64,000 nt of DNA from positions 2,666,001 to 2,730,000 of the forward strand of contig NC_057319.1 in assembly GCF_000687475.1 (NCBI RefSeq), given 5' to 3'. Position 1 is the first letter of the stretch. Each line of letters starts with the position of its first letter. A program made the translations under genes and the position numbers. Of the stretch, positions 45,849-56,854 are shown one piece after another. This stretch comes from Ustilaginoidea virens. Taxonomy: Eukaryota; Ascomycota; Sordariomycetes; Hypocreales; Clavicipitaceae. A model generated the notes under the pieces. The model saw only the letters and a list, made by a program, of their open reading frames with translations, had not been told where the DNA came from and did not search any database.

Positions 45849-47847
45849 TCACACATGGCGGATTTCGTCAAATAGCCCGGCGCGGACTTGCATCAGGCCG
45901 GCCAGCTCGAGCAGGAAGTACTGGAAGATGATGACGTTGGTGAGGATATGCGACACCGACACGCTGTGGCTGTGCTCCTTGGCCTCGGAACCGTCCTGCG
46001 ACGTGTCGTCATCGTCTCCATCAGCGCCCTTCCCGTCATCCACCTGCTCCGTCGTGCTTGCTCCTGCTTCCTCTCCAATGGCTATGCCTCCGATCCGCTT
46101 CGTGGGATGCGAGGGAACGGGCTTCGGCTTGTCCTTCTTGAGCCCCACCCGCCTGGACAGGATGCTTTGGTCGATAGCCGCAAAGGCAGCCGCCTGGCTT
46201 TGGGCTGCCATGTCCCGTTCTTGCGGGGGGGGCCCAAGGTCCGGTTCCGCGACGCTTGCCGCAGAAAAGGTCCTCGCGCTTGCGCTCTTGCCGGCATCGG
46301 TGTGGCTCGCGGCAAAGTCCCTGGGGGGCACGCGTATCGCCTTGGGAGTCAGCACTTCCAGACCGCCCGCCACCTGGGCCCCCGGGGTCGACGTCCCCGG
46401 CGGCGCGCGGGCTTGGTCTTTACGTCCCTTGGGGCTTGCAGACCTGCCAGGTGACCCTCGTTCGGAAAACAGCCGCTGCGCAAGGCCTTCAAGGGCTGAT
46501 GGCCGTGGAGGAGACCCCGTGTGGAGCTGCTCGTCCAGGCTGGGCCGCTCTGGCGTCCCTGGGCCAGCGGGGGAAGCCTTGCGGATCGGCGCGGGGGGTT
46601 TGTCGAGCATGGACTCGGCTGTTTGGAATGCCTCTCGCCGCTGTTCAAGCAGCTCGTCAAACCTCGGGATGCTTTGCTTGTACGTTGCGACCTGGTCGAC
46701 CAAGTGCTTCAGCACATGCAGCACCCGCGGCAGGCGTGATTCAACCCATTTTGGTCTGGTTCTACACCTCTCCATACTCTTCAAGCGTCCCGCTTCGTCA
46801 GGCGTCTCGCTCAGGGAGGAGCTGTCGGCAGTTTGCGGCGGTGGCGGCGGCGGCGGTGGTGGTGATAATGGTGGTGGCTGCTCCGCCGTCTCGCTGGCAG
46901 CCGAGGTTTCGCAGCCGTGCTCCGGATCCTCTTCCTCTCGCACATAGCTGTAGGTTGCGGGGTTACGAGCAAGCCATCCTTCGATCTTCATGTACCCGCA
47001 GATGGCCAGGTCGACGACCGTCTCAGTTACCGAGAGGTTCGTCTCCACGGGGTTGACGAAAAACGTCTCCAGCAAGTCCAGGATAACGTTGAGCAGAGGG
47101 TCATCCGGGCGCAGAGTATGTTCACGGACGTCTCGCGGTGCTCCGGGCGTCCCGTCGGCCGAGTCGGCAAGGTTCTGACCACCGGCGGATGATGCTCGCG
47201 GTGCCAGCAGCCGGAGCGAGCAATGGTGGTTTTCGACTCTTGCCATGGTGTCCTTGAGGATGTTTGCGTAAATTTCATCAAAGTTGGTTTTCCCGCCAAT
47301 GGACCCAGCCAGGGAGACGAGATGGTCAATCTCTTGCTCGTGAGCTCCGACTGTGCGGTGGTCCGCTTGACTCGGCAGCACGTCTGTCCTCAGCAGGGTG
47401 AAGACTGCGTAACGATGGTGTTTCTTTAAAATGGCCGACACGAGTTGAAGAGAGACATGGATGGTCTGCTGATTCTGTGACCGAAGGCATGAGAGAAGCA
47501 GGTCGACAAGGCTGAAGAGAAGAGGGGTCGCTGTTTCCTCGGCCTTTTCCGCCAGCATCTTTGTCAGGTCCATCGATTTTCTTCTGCGAGCATCGCTGAC
47601 CAGCGACCTTGAGGGTTTCATCTTAGGAGGAACAGGTTCGGGCAAAGCTAGGAGATAGTGAAGGATGAGGTTAATCATGTCAGGGTGATCGAGGGATTCC
47701 AGGATGCGGCGCAGATAGGTCAAAACAGCAACAGAAGAGCCTCCGTCAATGTCGGAAGATTCCAAGAGCGACGGGTATCTGGGCCGGGGGGAAAGGGGGG
47801 GAAAGATTCAGAATCCGCTAGTCAGCACACACACATACAGAGAGAGA

Positions 47848-47888
<41 letters not shown>

Positions 47889-48407
47889 AACGTGCTACAC
47901 GTACGACAGCCGTTTAGGTTACGTACAGTAGCTGCTGGAGGAAAATGACTTGAAAGTGCTCCAACAGGGTGGATTTGACCTCGACCGACCGGCAATGGTT
48001 CAAGACATCCTGCCAGAACAGTAGATGGGACAGAAACGTCTCGAGGTGGAGCTGGAACTCTGGCGAGCAGGAGCTTGTGATCTCGTAGCTGGACACAGGG
48101 TGTTGGTAGTCGGAAAGGGCCAGGATCGGCGGGAGGTCGTGAGGCAGGTGATCAATGACAAGCTTCCGGCTCAACTGGCTGTACAGGGCTCCGAGCCCGG
48201 TCGCCATGAGCGTCGACAGGTCACTCTCCACGATCCACTGCTCGAGCGCCGAGGAACTCGAGGCAGCTTCGATGATGTACAGCAGGCCGGTCCGCGCAAA
48301 GTCGCCCACTTTGCCCTCATGGTGGATGTAGTCGAGGAGGATGTAGAAGAGCGGGAAATCGACGCGCTGGGTCCGGCCCGCAAACCGGTCTCGATGGTCG
48401 CGGTCCC

Positions 48408-48444
<37 letters not shown>

Positions 48445-49317
48445 TGCGCCGGGTGAGGCAGCCTTGAACCAGGCCGGCAGGATGGCCGGATCGAGGCGAA
48501 TCTTGGTGGTGATGTTGAAGGCGAGCTCGACCACCCGCGACTCGGTGTCCAGGCCGAGCCGGACGCTGTTGACACTAGTAATGCGGACAAGCAGGTTCGT
48601 CAGGCTGGCCGAAAAGGTCGGGTTTTCGACAAAGGCCTCCTCCTCGCTCTCGATGAGGGTGGCGAAGAACAGGACGGCTTCCTTGATGATCCACTCGTTG
48701 TACGAGGTGGTGGCGATCTTGCCGACGGGGACGTAGATCTGCTTGATGGAGGCGTACTGGATGCAGGGGTGAGGCAGCGGGCGGCGGCTCTCGTCGCTAA
48801 GGATGTTGGTGAGCTCCTGGAGGCGGATCTCGAGCGTCTCGGCGGCTTCGCTGTCGCGGCAGAGGTTGGACGAGGTACGCCATTTGGACTGTTGAGCAGA
48901 GCAGAGCAGAGCAGAGCAGAGCAGAGCAGAGCAGAGCAGAGCACGAGGCGGAGAGGGCTCGACTTAGCATCGAGGGTGTCGCCAGCAGACAAGCGTCGGG
49001 GCTCGTGCCCAACGGGGGCATCGTTGGGGTGGGCAAGGGGGGGAGGCGTGTGAGGATCTCACCAGCAGGTTCGCGTATTCCTTCTCGAATCGGTGCAGCC
49101 GCTTCGCCGGATCCTTTGCTTGATCCTTCCGAGGGTTGCCCGACGCCAGGGGGCTCAACAATCGCGACCACTGCGTCGGCATCCCGAAGCTCGGGTCAGC
49201 TTTGCTCGGGGACGGGGGCAAACTGGCAGCACGCACGGCAGCACGCATGGCAGCACGAAACGGCAGCACGAAACGGCAGAGGGCTGGGCGGGATCAGGAT
49301 CTGCTTACAAAATCCAT
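45849..49317 (-). CDS. FHIP/RAI16-like protein (FTS-Hook-interacting protein family)
   Basis: Four exons on the minus strand: 49317-49309 (only MDF), 49170-49063, 48888-47927 and 47778-45849, together 1002 residues with frame kept. Joined, the start reads MDFWSRLLSPLASG, the usual start of this family. The conserved part runs to about residue 570, with IQYASIKQIYVPVGKIATTSYNEWII, FPLFYILLDYIHHEGKVGDFARTG, YPSLLESSDIDGGSSVAVLTYL and HPDMINLILHYLL. A long Pro/Ser/Glu-rich region follows, and a conserved-looking C-terminal helix (IIFQYFLLELAGLMQVRAG). In Aspergillus the family member FhipA joins FTS and Hook on early endosomes to recruit dynein; that role is inferred here. Intron 2 contains a (GAGCA)10 repeat and intron 3 an (AC)18 repeat. 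A poly-Gly run comes from GCC repeats at 48414-48449. Confidence 0.88.
47851..47886. repeat. (AC)18 microsatellite in FHIP intron 3
   Basis: Uninterrupted dinucleotide run within the 148-nt intron 47779-47926. Confidence 0.95.
48894..48943. repeat. (GAGCA)10 microsatellite in FHIP intron 2
   Basis: Ten perfect pentanucleotide units. On the coding strand they form a TGCTC pyrimidine-rich run directly before the intron's acceptor, so they may serve as its polypyrimidine tract. Confidence 0.95.
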
Positions 49318-50019
49318 GGCGATGCCGGCATGGTTCCCGGGAGAAGCGGGTAGCTGGAGCACGGCCGAGAACTGGAGGAGAAGACGGGAAGAAACATTGG
49401 TGACATGGAGAATGGAGAATGGGGAATGGGAAACAATGAGGCCTGCTGCGCCTTGCTACATGTCAACTAGCCTCCGGGTCAGCCCAGCCCTCTGCAAGAC
49501 GCGTCGTTACTGTACCGTAGCGAGACGCGCAGCTCGGCACGGGACTGGAAGCAGGCTGGGGAGGACGCACGCCGAGCCCCAGCGCGGCCCAGCGGTGCGG
49601 TCCAGCGGTGCGGTCCACTGGTGCGGTCCACTGTCCTACATACCAGACGCTAGGCCACATGCATCAGTGTATTGAGGCTGCTGCCAGAGCCTGGACTTTT
49701 ACCTCTGCAGGACCCCAGCTTTCCCCCAGCCAGTAAAGTAGCAAGTATTGACATAACATAGCATTGACTTGACCAGTCGCTTACAAGTTGCGAGCTGAGG
49801 CTTACACGAAACGGAGCCCGGCGTCTGGCATATCTGTCACGGGAAAACAGTCACAATGCCTAGAGTTTCACGAGGGCAATGGCACTGCGCAAATATAAAG
49901 CACATCTAGTCTTTCCGCTCTGCCTCCTCCTTCCTGGCGACTAAACAACAACACGTAGCCCACACTCCACAACACATTGAAGACATCGCTGCGCGTCGCA
50001 GGACGACGGCAAAGAGCCT
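49318..50019. other. Intergenic region between FHIP and acrB
   Basis: Holds the FHIP promoter and the acrB 3' flank. Short direct repeats (GCGGTCCAGCGGT / GGTGCGGTCCACT) lie at about 49590-49630. No supported gene. Confidence 0.5.
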
Positions 50020-51367
50020 TCAGCTCGGGCTCGCTGGCTCACCGACGCTGCCGCTCCTGGTGCTGCCGCTGCTACCACCGCTCGTGCCGTTGCCCGCCGA
50101 GCACCCGGTAGCAGGCCGCTGAGGGGCAGGCATCGGGGACTTGAACGATCCTACGTCGCTTGGCTCCGTGAAGCCGCTGACGTCGCTAAGCATGCTGGAG
50201 CTGCGGCCCCTGGACTTGACTCCGCGAGGCTCAAACGGGGCAGCTGTCGGAGGCGGGAGCCAGGTCAACCCAGCCTGAGTCGTCGGCGCCGCGACTGGCG
50301 GCATGGCATCGCCCGAAGAGCCAGCCCACAGGGGCGCGGGATAGCGAGAGAGAACGGCGGGGTTCGAGGAAGGATTCCAGGCCGACGGCTGTTGCCGGTA
50401 GGCCGGGGGCTGCGGCTGCGGCTGCGGCTGCGGCTGCGGCGGCGGCAGCAGCCCCGCGTCTCCGGCCGCAGCGTCCAGCGACATGCCGTTGGTCGGATTC
50501 GCAAAGGGGCTCAAGGCTTGCAGCTGGGCGTGCATGTTTTGTATATGCTCGGTCCGGGTTGCGTTGGCACGGGAAGCCAGGGAAATGCGATCGTTGTAGT
50601 TGCTCTCTATCGCGCCATTGTTTTCCAGCCAGGCTGCTCGTTCCTGTCGACGTCGCTCGGCCTCGTCCAGGCCCCGCGTGTTGGCGTCTGCAATGTTGCG
50701 CAGCTCCTTCTCAACCTTGTCGATTCTGGAGCCGATCTTGTTCCGCCGCGAGTTCAGGTTGAACTTGTCCAATTCCTTGGCGTTGACCTCGGTGTCGAGC
50801 TGGCACTTGTAATCCTCAAACTGCTTCTCGGCGGCTTCAAACACCTTTTTTTCGGCAGCGTACATCTTCTCCAGCTTCCGTTTGCGCTCGCTGAGCTCCG
50901 GCGCGTTGTCGCATTTGCCGAGCTGCTGTCCCAAAAGCTCGGTGTCGCGTTCAGCCTGGACCTTTTGAGTTTCGTGCTGACGGATCCTTTGCTTGTGCTT
51001 TTCGTCGCTGTTGCCTGCAGAGGAGAGCTGGTTGTCGACAAGCTCATTCTCCTTCTTGATGGCGTTGATCTTGGTTTTGGATTCCTTGCGCCAAGTCTTG
51101 AGACGCAACCTCTCGTCTGCGAGTCTCGCCTCCTCTGCCGCGATCGAGTTTCGCAGAATCGTTGCCGGCGAATCCGGCCGGAGAGGAGGGTGGTCCGGTG
51201 GGAAACTCGGAGACAGCGCATCGCTCTCGCGCAGCGTCTCCTTGGCGGTTCGTATGGTCGTGGACAATATGACTTCTCCGGTCCGAGTGTCGACAAATTC
51301 ACAAACGTATGTGGAGGCAGGTCGAAGTCCATATATATCCCCCGTCCACCGAGTCACTTCGTCATCG

Positions 51368-51420
<53 letters not shown>

Positions 51421-53064
51421 TTCGGCCGTACCGTGCACTGCAAAAATCCGGGTCGGTTGCCAGAAGGCGTTGTTTATTCTTACGTAGAAAGGCTTCGACG
51501 TGTCGACTCCCGGCCGCCGCAAAGCGTCTGCGTGTCCGTTTAGGTTCGTCGATGCCCGTACCGGCTCGGTTGCCACAAAGTCGGGGAAATAACTGGTGTT
51601 GAAGCATACTTCGTCGCTACCAACGTACGATATCCATATTTGTCTGGGCTGGTGATGGAACGGAGCGCTTCCCAGGTTGTGTATGTCGGGCGCGTTGGAT
51701 CCGCGCGAATCCGGAGCCCATTTGGATAATTCATACTCTTTCACAGCTACGATCTTGCTGCTCGCAAGCGCGGCCCACAACGGTTGTTGAAGTCGCACCT
51801 GCGCGCTCTGCTTCCGCCGCTTCTTGTTCGTGCTTGCCGTTGTCGTGGCCTGTGAGGGATGGCATGTTCCGGCGTCCGTTTCTGCCGCATTCGAGCCGGC
51901 GTCGTGACCCGAGCTGACCAGGTGAGATGTACTCACTCCACCATTCTGTCCAAAGGAGCCGCCGTGAGAAGTGGGCTTCCCCGCTTCAGGATCACCCACG
52001 CCAGAAGCGGAGATGAACTTTTCGCGTTTGAGATACCACTCGCGCACGAATCGTACGATGCCTTGCGTCAGTATGTGCATCGCGAGCGTGCTCTGGATCC
52101 ATCCATGGGTGCTTCTCCTCTCGTATGATGTGGCTCTGGCTGCCAGAGATTCGCTGAGCAGGGCAGGCACCGGCCAATGGCCTGGGATATGCCTGGTAAG
52201 CTTGGCCCAGTATGACCTGGTGGCGCGAATGGCTTGATGAAGCAGGATCCAGGTAAAGCAAGTTGTGACTCCCCGCGACGTGCCGTCCCGGGCATTTGTG
52301 CCGCCTCCCAGCGTGATGGCGATGACGGGTTTTGCAAACTCAAGTATCCCGTCCTGTATGGGTTGCCACAGGAAGACCCACACGAGGAAGAAGAAAAAGT
52401 CCATGCAAAGAATGGTGACGAGAGAGGGCGTGTGAGCATTGCCGTCGAGTATCTCAGCCAGGTTGATATTCATGCCCGTTTTGGTGGTGACGGGGGGGAC
52501 AAAGGTGATCAAGGCGAAACTAGCGTAGATCAGGGAGAGAGTCATGTACGGAACGTGCATCAAGATGATGAGGATGGCGAGCGTATCCTGCATGGGCAAA
52601 GACTTGACGACGGTGGCGGCGAATTCGAGAGGGCCGGAATCCCGGTGAACGTCGACATTCTTCATGGCGTTGACGTCGATCTGGCGATGACCGGCATCAA
52701 CGACGGCTCCGTTGACGCCGAGCTGGGAGTGTCCGGAATCAGACGAGGTCTCCGAATAGTTGCCGAGAGATGCTCTCCTAAGAGCCCCATTACAGCGGAC
52801 TTCGATGGCTGCGTCGGGACCGTCCTTGCAGAGGGCCGCCGCATTGGTGGATTGGCAATGCGGCGGGACGAGAGAAGGAGAAGGCGACGGCCCTGCGTGG
52901 CCGGCAAGATGGTCGGCGGACCTCGCAGAGCCGTCGAGCTGGCCATTACTTTTCCTGCCTAGTGTTCGCTTCGCAGGACTCACGAGTCCATGGTCGTGCC
53001 TGGAGTCGCGATGGGAAGAGTTGGCGCCTTGTTGTCGCTTGCCCGAGCCGGACGCACGAGGCAT
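50020..53064 (-). CDS. acrB: AcrB-like ubiquitination-network protein
   Basis: A single exon encodes 1014 residues. The start at 53064 (MPRASGSGKRQQ) is the first in-frame ATG giving a family-like N-terminus; open sequence continues upstream but is GC-rich leader. A Ser-rich N-terminus is followed by hydrophobic helices (LAILIILMHVPYMTLSLIYA, then ILCMDFFFFLVWVFLW, and a weaker third), then a region resembling a surface beta domain (IWISYVGSDEVCFNTSYFP). An 18-residue Asp run follows, then a long coiled coil (about 690-870, from EEARLADERLRLKTWRK) and a Pro/Gln/Ser-rich tail. This order matches Aspergillus AcrB, a membrane-linked coiled-coil protein genetically connected to the CreB/CreD ubiquitination system and acriflavine sensitivity. 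The assignment is by overall architecture and remembered similarity. Confidence 0.82.
51363..51425. repeat. GTC/GAC triplet repeat encoding poly-Asp in acrB
   Basis: About eighteen triplets encode consecutive Asp residues on the minus strand, with one Gly near the end. Such runs change length easily. Confidence 0.92.
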
Positions 53065-55786
53065 GCGAAAGCTTGCTGAGGGGGGCGGCAAGGCAGGCGG
53101 TCTGAAAACAAATCGAGGCTCAAGACGGCGTACGTAGCAACAAGGGGAAAAGGCACCAGGGTCGAATGAGCGCTGTCGACGTGGTTTTGGATACCGATAC
53201 GGAGGTTTGCCGGGGGTGGTCAGATGTCCGAGGCACAGACTGGCTCGACTGCGACGAATGCGGGAGCAACCAAGAAAAGGAACCGCCCGCGAGGGGTGTA
53301 AAGTATGTCGAGAGCGGGAGCGGGAGCAGGCGCTCGTTTTACGGTGGTTTAAGGTTTTGGAGAAAGGAGCATTGAAAGGCTCTCGACAAGACGCCGCGCG
53401 GCAGAGCTGAGGACGGCTGTCTTGGTCGGAGAGAGTTTGTGGTTGGTGAAAGGGAGCAAGAATGACGGCCCGGCAGTGTGGGTGTGAAGAAACAGGCACG
53501 CACTGGGAACAGCATGTGGGGCCCGGGGCTGGGCAGCTGGCAGTGGGCGGTGGGCAGTTGGCAGTGGGTGGTGGTGGGCACTGGAACTCGCCATCGCCCG
53601 GTTGCCGGCACTGGGGCTGGGCACTGGGTAGCTGGCATGCGGACGGGCGGATTGACGGACCACAGCGCCAAGAGGTCAATTGGATTGATTCGATTGATTT
53701 TTGTCGGCGCTTTTCTGGCCTCCCGAGCCTATGGCTGAAAGAAAACCAGACGCCGTCGCCGTCGTATCGGCTGGGTATTACTACCGTCGAACTTTCTTGG
53801 CAAAGAGACGGAACCCACTGACTTTCCTCCTGACACTGTGCTGGGACTGTGCTGGGCCTGTTCTGGGCCTGTGCTGGGCCTGTGCTTGTTGGGCCTGTGC
53901 TGGGCCCAAGAGTCCAAGCGGAAGACCGGCGCGGCAGACTTCGTTGCTCCGCTGCCCAGCATCAAGAGCAGGCAGCGCGACTGCAAAACCCAATCAACCA
54001 ATATGGGCACGCCCTCGATGATGCACCTGGGGCCCAAATCACACCTGGCACCTGTGATCAGATCTGGGGAGCTCCGAGCTTAGGCAAAGCATTGAACAAG
54101 CGTTGCAGGAGACGGGGGCAACGACTCGCAAAGGCGGATTCGCCAAGTGAATCCCAGCAATCTGATTCGTCGCTGCCAACCGCGATGCACGCCGCATCAC
54201 CAATCAGCTTTCTCCACAACGCACCATGCCTTTTGCCTGCCTGCCTGCCTGCCTGCCTTCAGACAGGGTTTTTTTTGAATTTTTTTTTTCCTTCTCTTTT
54301 GCACCCGCATTAGGATAAAACCGACAAAACCGACAAAACCCAAACCCCACCAGACCTCCCTCGAGCCAATTGAGCGCCCACCTGCCACCACCGGCACATT
54401 TGCGGGACACGAGGAGATCGGCTATACGACAAAAAAAAAAAAAAAAAACCAAATCTCATGAATCCCTGTGCCCGACGGGTTTTGCGTTGGTCGACTCGTG
54501 GTCTGCCTGGAACCCACCCCCCGATGTCGCTGTACCTCCTGGGACCGGCTTTGGCGGCTGCGCATCCGAATGACACCTGACGGCGACGAGGGGCGGAAAG
54601 GCATCACACCCAGACTTGGGTAGGAAATCAGCTCTGCAGGCCCTGGAAGATCCAGGCTGGAAGGTCCTTGCCTTGGGGCCGCACACAGACCACGCAGAGT
54701 CCCAGGCCAACTGCAAGACCCGGCGGTGTCGGCGTGTTGCAAACAAGTCGCCAGCCGGAAGCAGCCTGGGTTACTACATGTAGCCGACGGAACTATACCA
54801 GACGGATGTGACTAGGCTGAGAAGCGTTGGGCGGTGTGGGGGATGGTGTCAGTCAGCTCCAAGTCGGCACGGCACAGCACAGCAAGAGCTTCATTCTTTC
54901 TTTCCAGTGCCCCCACCTTGCACTGCTGCCTATAGGCTATATAGATGGACGACGGAATGAAGCAGCGTTGGGAGTCATACGGACCGAGCAACGAGGAACC
55001 CCTGCCCTTGCCATGCACGCTCGCGCAAACCGTTTTTACGACGCGATTGCCGATAGTCAGAAGAAGGGCGGGGAGGAGGGCAAAGTGATAAGTTGGACTG
55101 AAGGAGGGGGTTTAAAAAAAAAAAAAAAAATGAGAATGCCATGGGCCGGAACGACGTGAGCAACGCCATTGGTGCGCAGCCGCCGGTTGCCGATGACGCC
55201 AGGACCCCCCCCCCCAACCCAAGTCCCTCCAACCGCCGGCCTGGCAGACGTGGACAGGCGTGGACAGGCGTGGACCAGCCAGGCAGGGCAGGCCGGCAAG
55301 TTGCGGCGCAACTTCCTGGCCATGCAACGCCCCTCGCCTCGCCTCGCCTCGCCTCCCTATCGCCCTCCGGCCATGCCAAATCGAATCGGCCCGTCAAACC
55401 CCCTCTCCAGGCTCCCAGCCATCTCCAGACTCCTGGCCTCTCTCGCATAAACAAAGCATGCCGTCAAACAAGGTTCTGCGCAACATCACGCTCACCGCGT
55501 CAACAACCCCATCCGGGGGGCCCGCCCTGGGCGCCAATCGGCTCCTGCTTATGGAACCCGTGGGGGCCAATCAGCCCAGCAGCTGCCCTCGACTTGCCCC
55601 TCAGCCTTGCAGCTGCCAACCCCGCCCGCATGCGACGCGCGAGACGACAAAAAGTCCGGTCTGAACGGCGTCGTCCCCCTCGTCCCCCTCCCCCCCCCCC
55701 CCCCCCCCCGTTCCTCCGTACATCATCATCATCATCATCATCATCAGCTTACCCCGTGCATCCAGCATGCGCCGCCCCAGCACGAC
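53065..55786. other. Intergenic region between acrB and the LYR gene
   Basis: The divergent promoter region of acrB (-) and the LYR gene (+). It holds G-rich imperfect repeats at 53520-53640 (GGCAGTTGGCAGTGGG-like), a GTGCTGGGCCT-type minisatellite at 53838-53910, (TGCC)6 at about 54236-54257, A-runs at about 54430 and 55112, a C-run at about 55690, and (CAT)8 at about 55722-55746. No supported gene. Confidence 0.55.
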
Positions 55787-56479
55787 ATGGCGACACCCAA
55801 CCCTGAGCTGAGGAGGCAAGTCATTGCCATCTACAAAGGTAGCCGTGGCCTGCCCTTTCTTCCGGCTCACCCCGCGTCCCGCTTCCTCGTCCGAACCTCT
55901 TTCCCCCCCCCTTTCCCCCCCGCCCACGACGCTGCTCTTGGCCCGTCTTCCGTCTTCTGACTCGCAGGTCCATCTATTCGTCAGAACTGCTGCACCTGGG
56001 CCGAGAGTACCCCTTGGGCTACCGCTATTTCCACGCCAGGCTTCACCATGCCTTCATGTCGCGTGCCGACGAGCGGGACGAGGACAAAATAGTAGCAGCC
56101 ATCGCGCGCGCTGAATACGTCAAAAAAGGTAAGCTCTGGATGCGTTTTTTGTGGCACCCCATCAGCTACTAAACTAATCAAAAACCCTCCTCCCACAGAA
56201 GTTGAGACACTGTATGTCGGCTGATCCAGTCAACCCGTTTCTGTGACGCCCCGCCTTCTTCTTCTTCTTCTTCTTCTTCTTCTTCTCTCTCTTTCTCTTT
56301 CTCTTGGTGCCTCGAAATAAGTCATCTAGCCAAGTTCTAAATGCAAACAACGAACCCGAGCTCTTTCCACGCACCGTCTTCGCTGCAGCTTCCTGGATGC
56401 TTGGCTAACCATGTATGGATACAGATATTATCTCAAACGTTACCGCACCCTGAGGAAGCGCTATGATCCCGAGGCGTAG
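55787..56479 (+). CDS. LYR-motif protein, LYRM5/ETFRF1-like
   Basis: Four exons: 55787-55838, 55985-56128, 56200-56212 and 56425-56479, together 87 residues. The protein begins [20 protein letters not shown], contains [20 protein letters not shown] and the end [18 protein letters not shown]. This matches the size and pattern of LYRM5/ETFRF1, a mitochondrial LYR protein that in mammals binds electron-transfer flavoprotein and displaces its FAD; whether this holds in fungi is inference. Exon 3 has only 13 nt. It is needed to join VKKEVETL to YYLKRY in frame and is bordered by a good acceptor (CCCACAG) and donor (GTATGT). Intron 1 uses the acceptor TTCGTCAG; an earlier CAG (near 55967) would break the frame. 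Intron 3 carries a CTT repeat. Confidence 0.87.
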
Positions 56480-56512
56480 TAATTGGTACATAGATGCCTC
56501 AATGCGAACCTC

Positions 56513-56513
<1 letters not shown>

Positions 56514-56569
<56 letters not shown>
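56514..56569. repeat. C20-A36 compound homopolymer
   Basis: Twenty C are followed directly by thirty-six A, 35 bp after the LYR gene stop. A further A29 run lies at 56612-56640. Confidence 0.9.
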
Positions 56570-56571
<2 letters not shown>

Positions 56572-56611
56572 AATGTACACGCAATGCATCCGTCGGCGCT
56601 ATAAACCCACC

Positions 56612-56642
<31 letters not shown>

Positions 56643-56854
56643 GTGACAAGACAAGTCTCCAAACTGCCCTTCTCCTTTGCCACGTAGAAATCAGAGACGG
56701 GAGGGAGGAAAAATTAAAGAAAGTAAAGTGAGAAAAGCGCTTCGCTGCTTGTCATGACTGCCATACCAAAGCAGACCGACATGTCTTTGAGTAAGCCGTC
56801 ATTGTTGCTCCCCAATATTTTCTGATGCTTCAGATGCGGCGCCGTCGTGGCTCC

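Noticed and set aside
45454..46947. 497-codon plus-strand ORF opposite the FHIP-like gene
   Set aside because: It overlaps the conserved minus-strand coding sequence. The translation is Ser/Ala/Arg-rich and looks like a GC-driven shadow.
56514..56640. Poly(A) tail of a retroposed sequence
   Set aside because: The C20-A36 and A29 runs have no coding or structural retroposon body upstream and no target duplication that I can see. The upstream sequence is the end of a spliced gene with introns.
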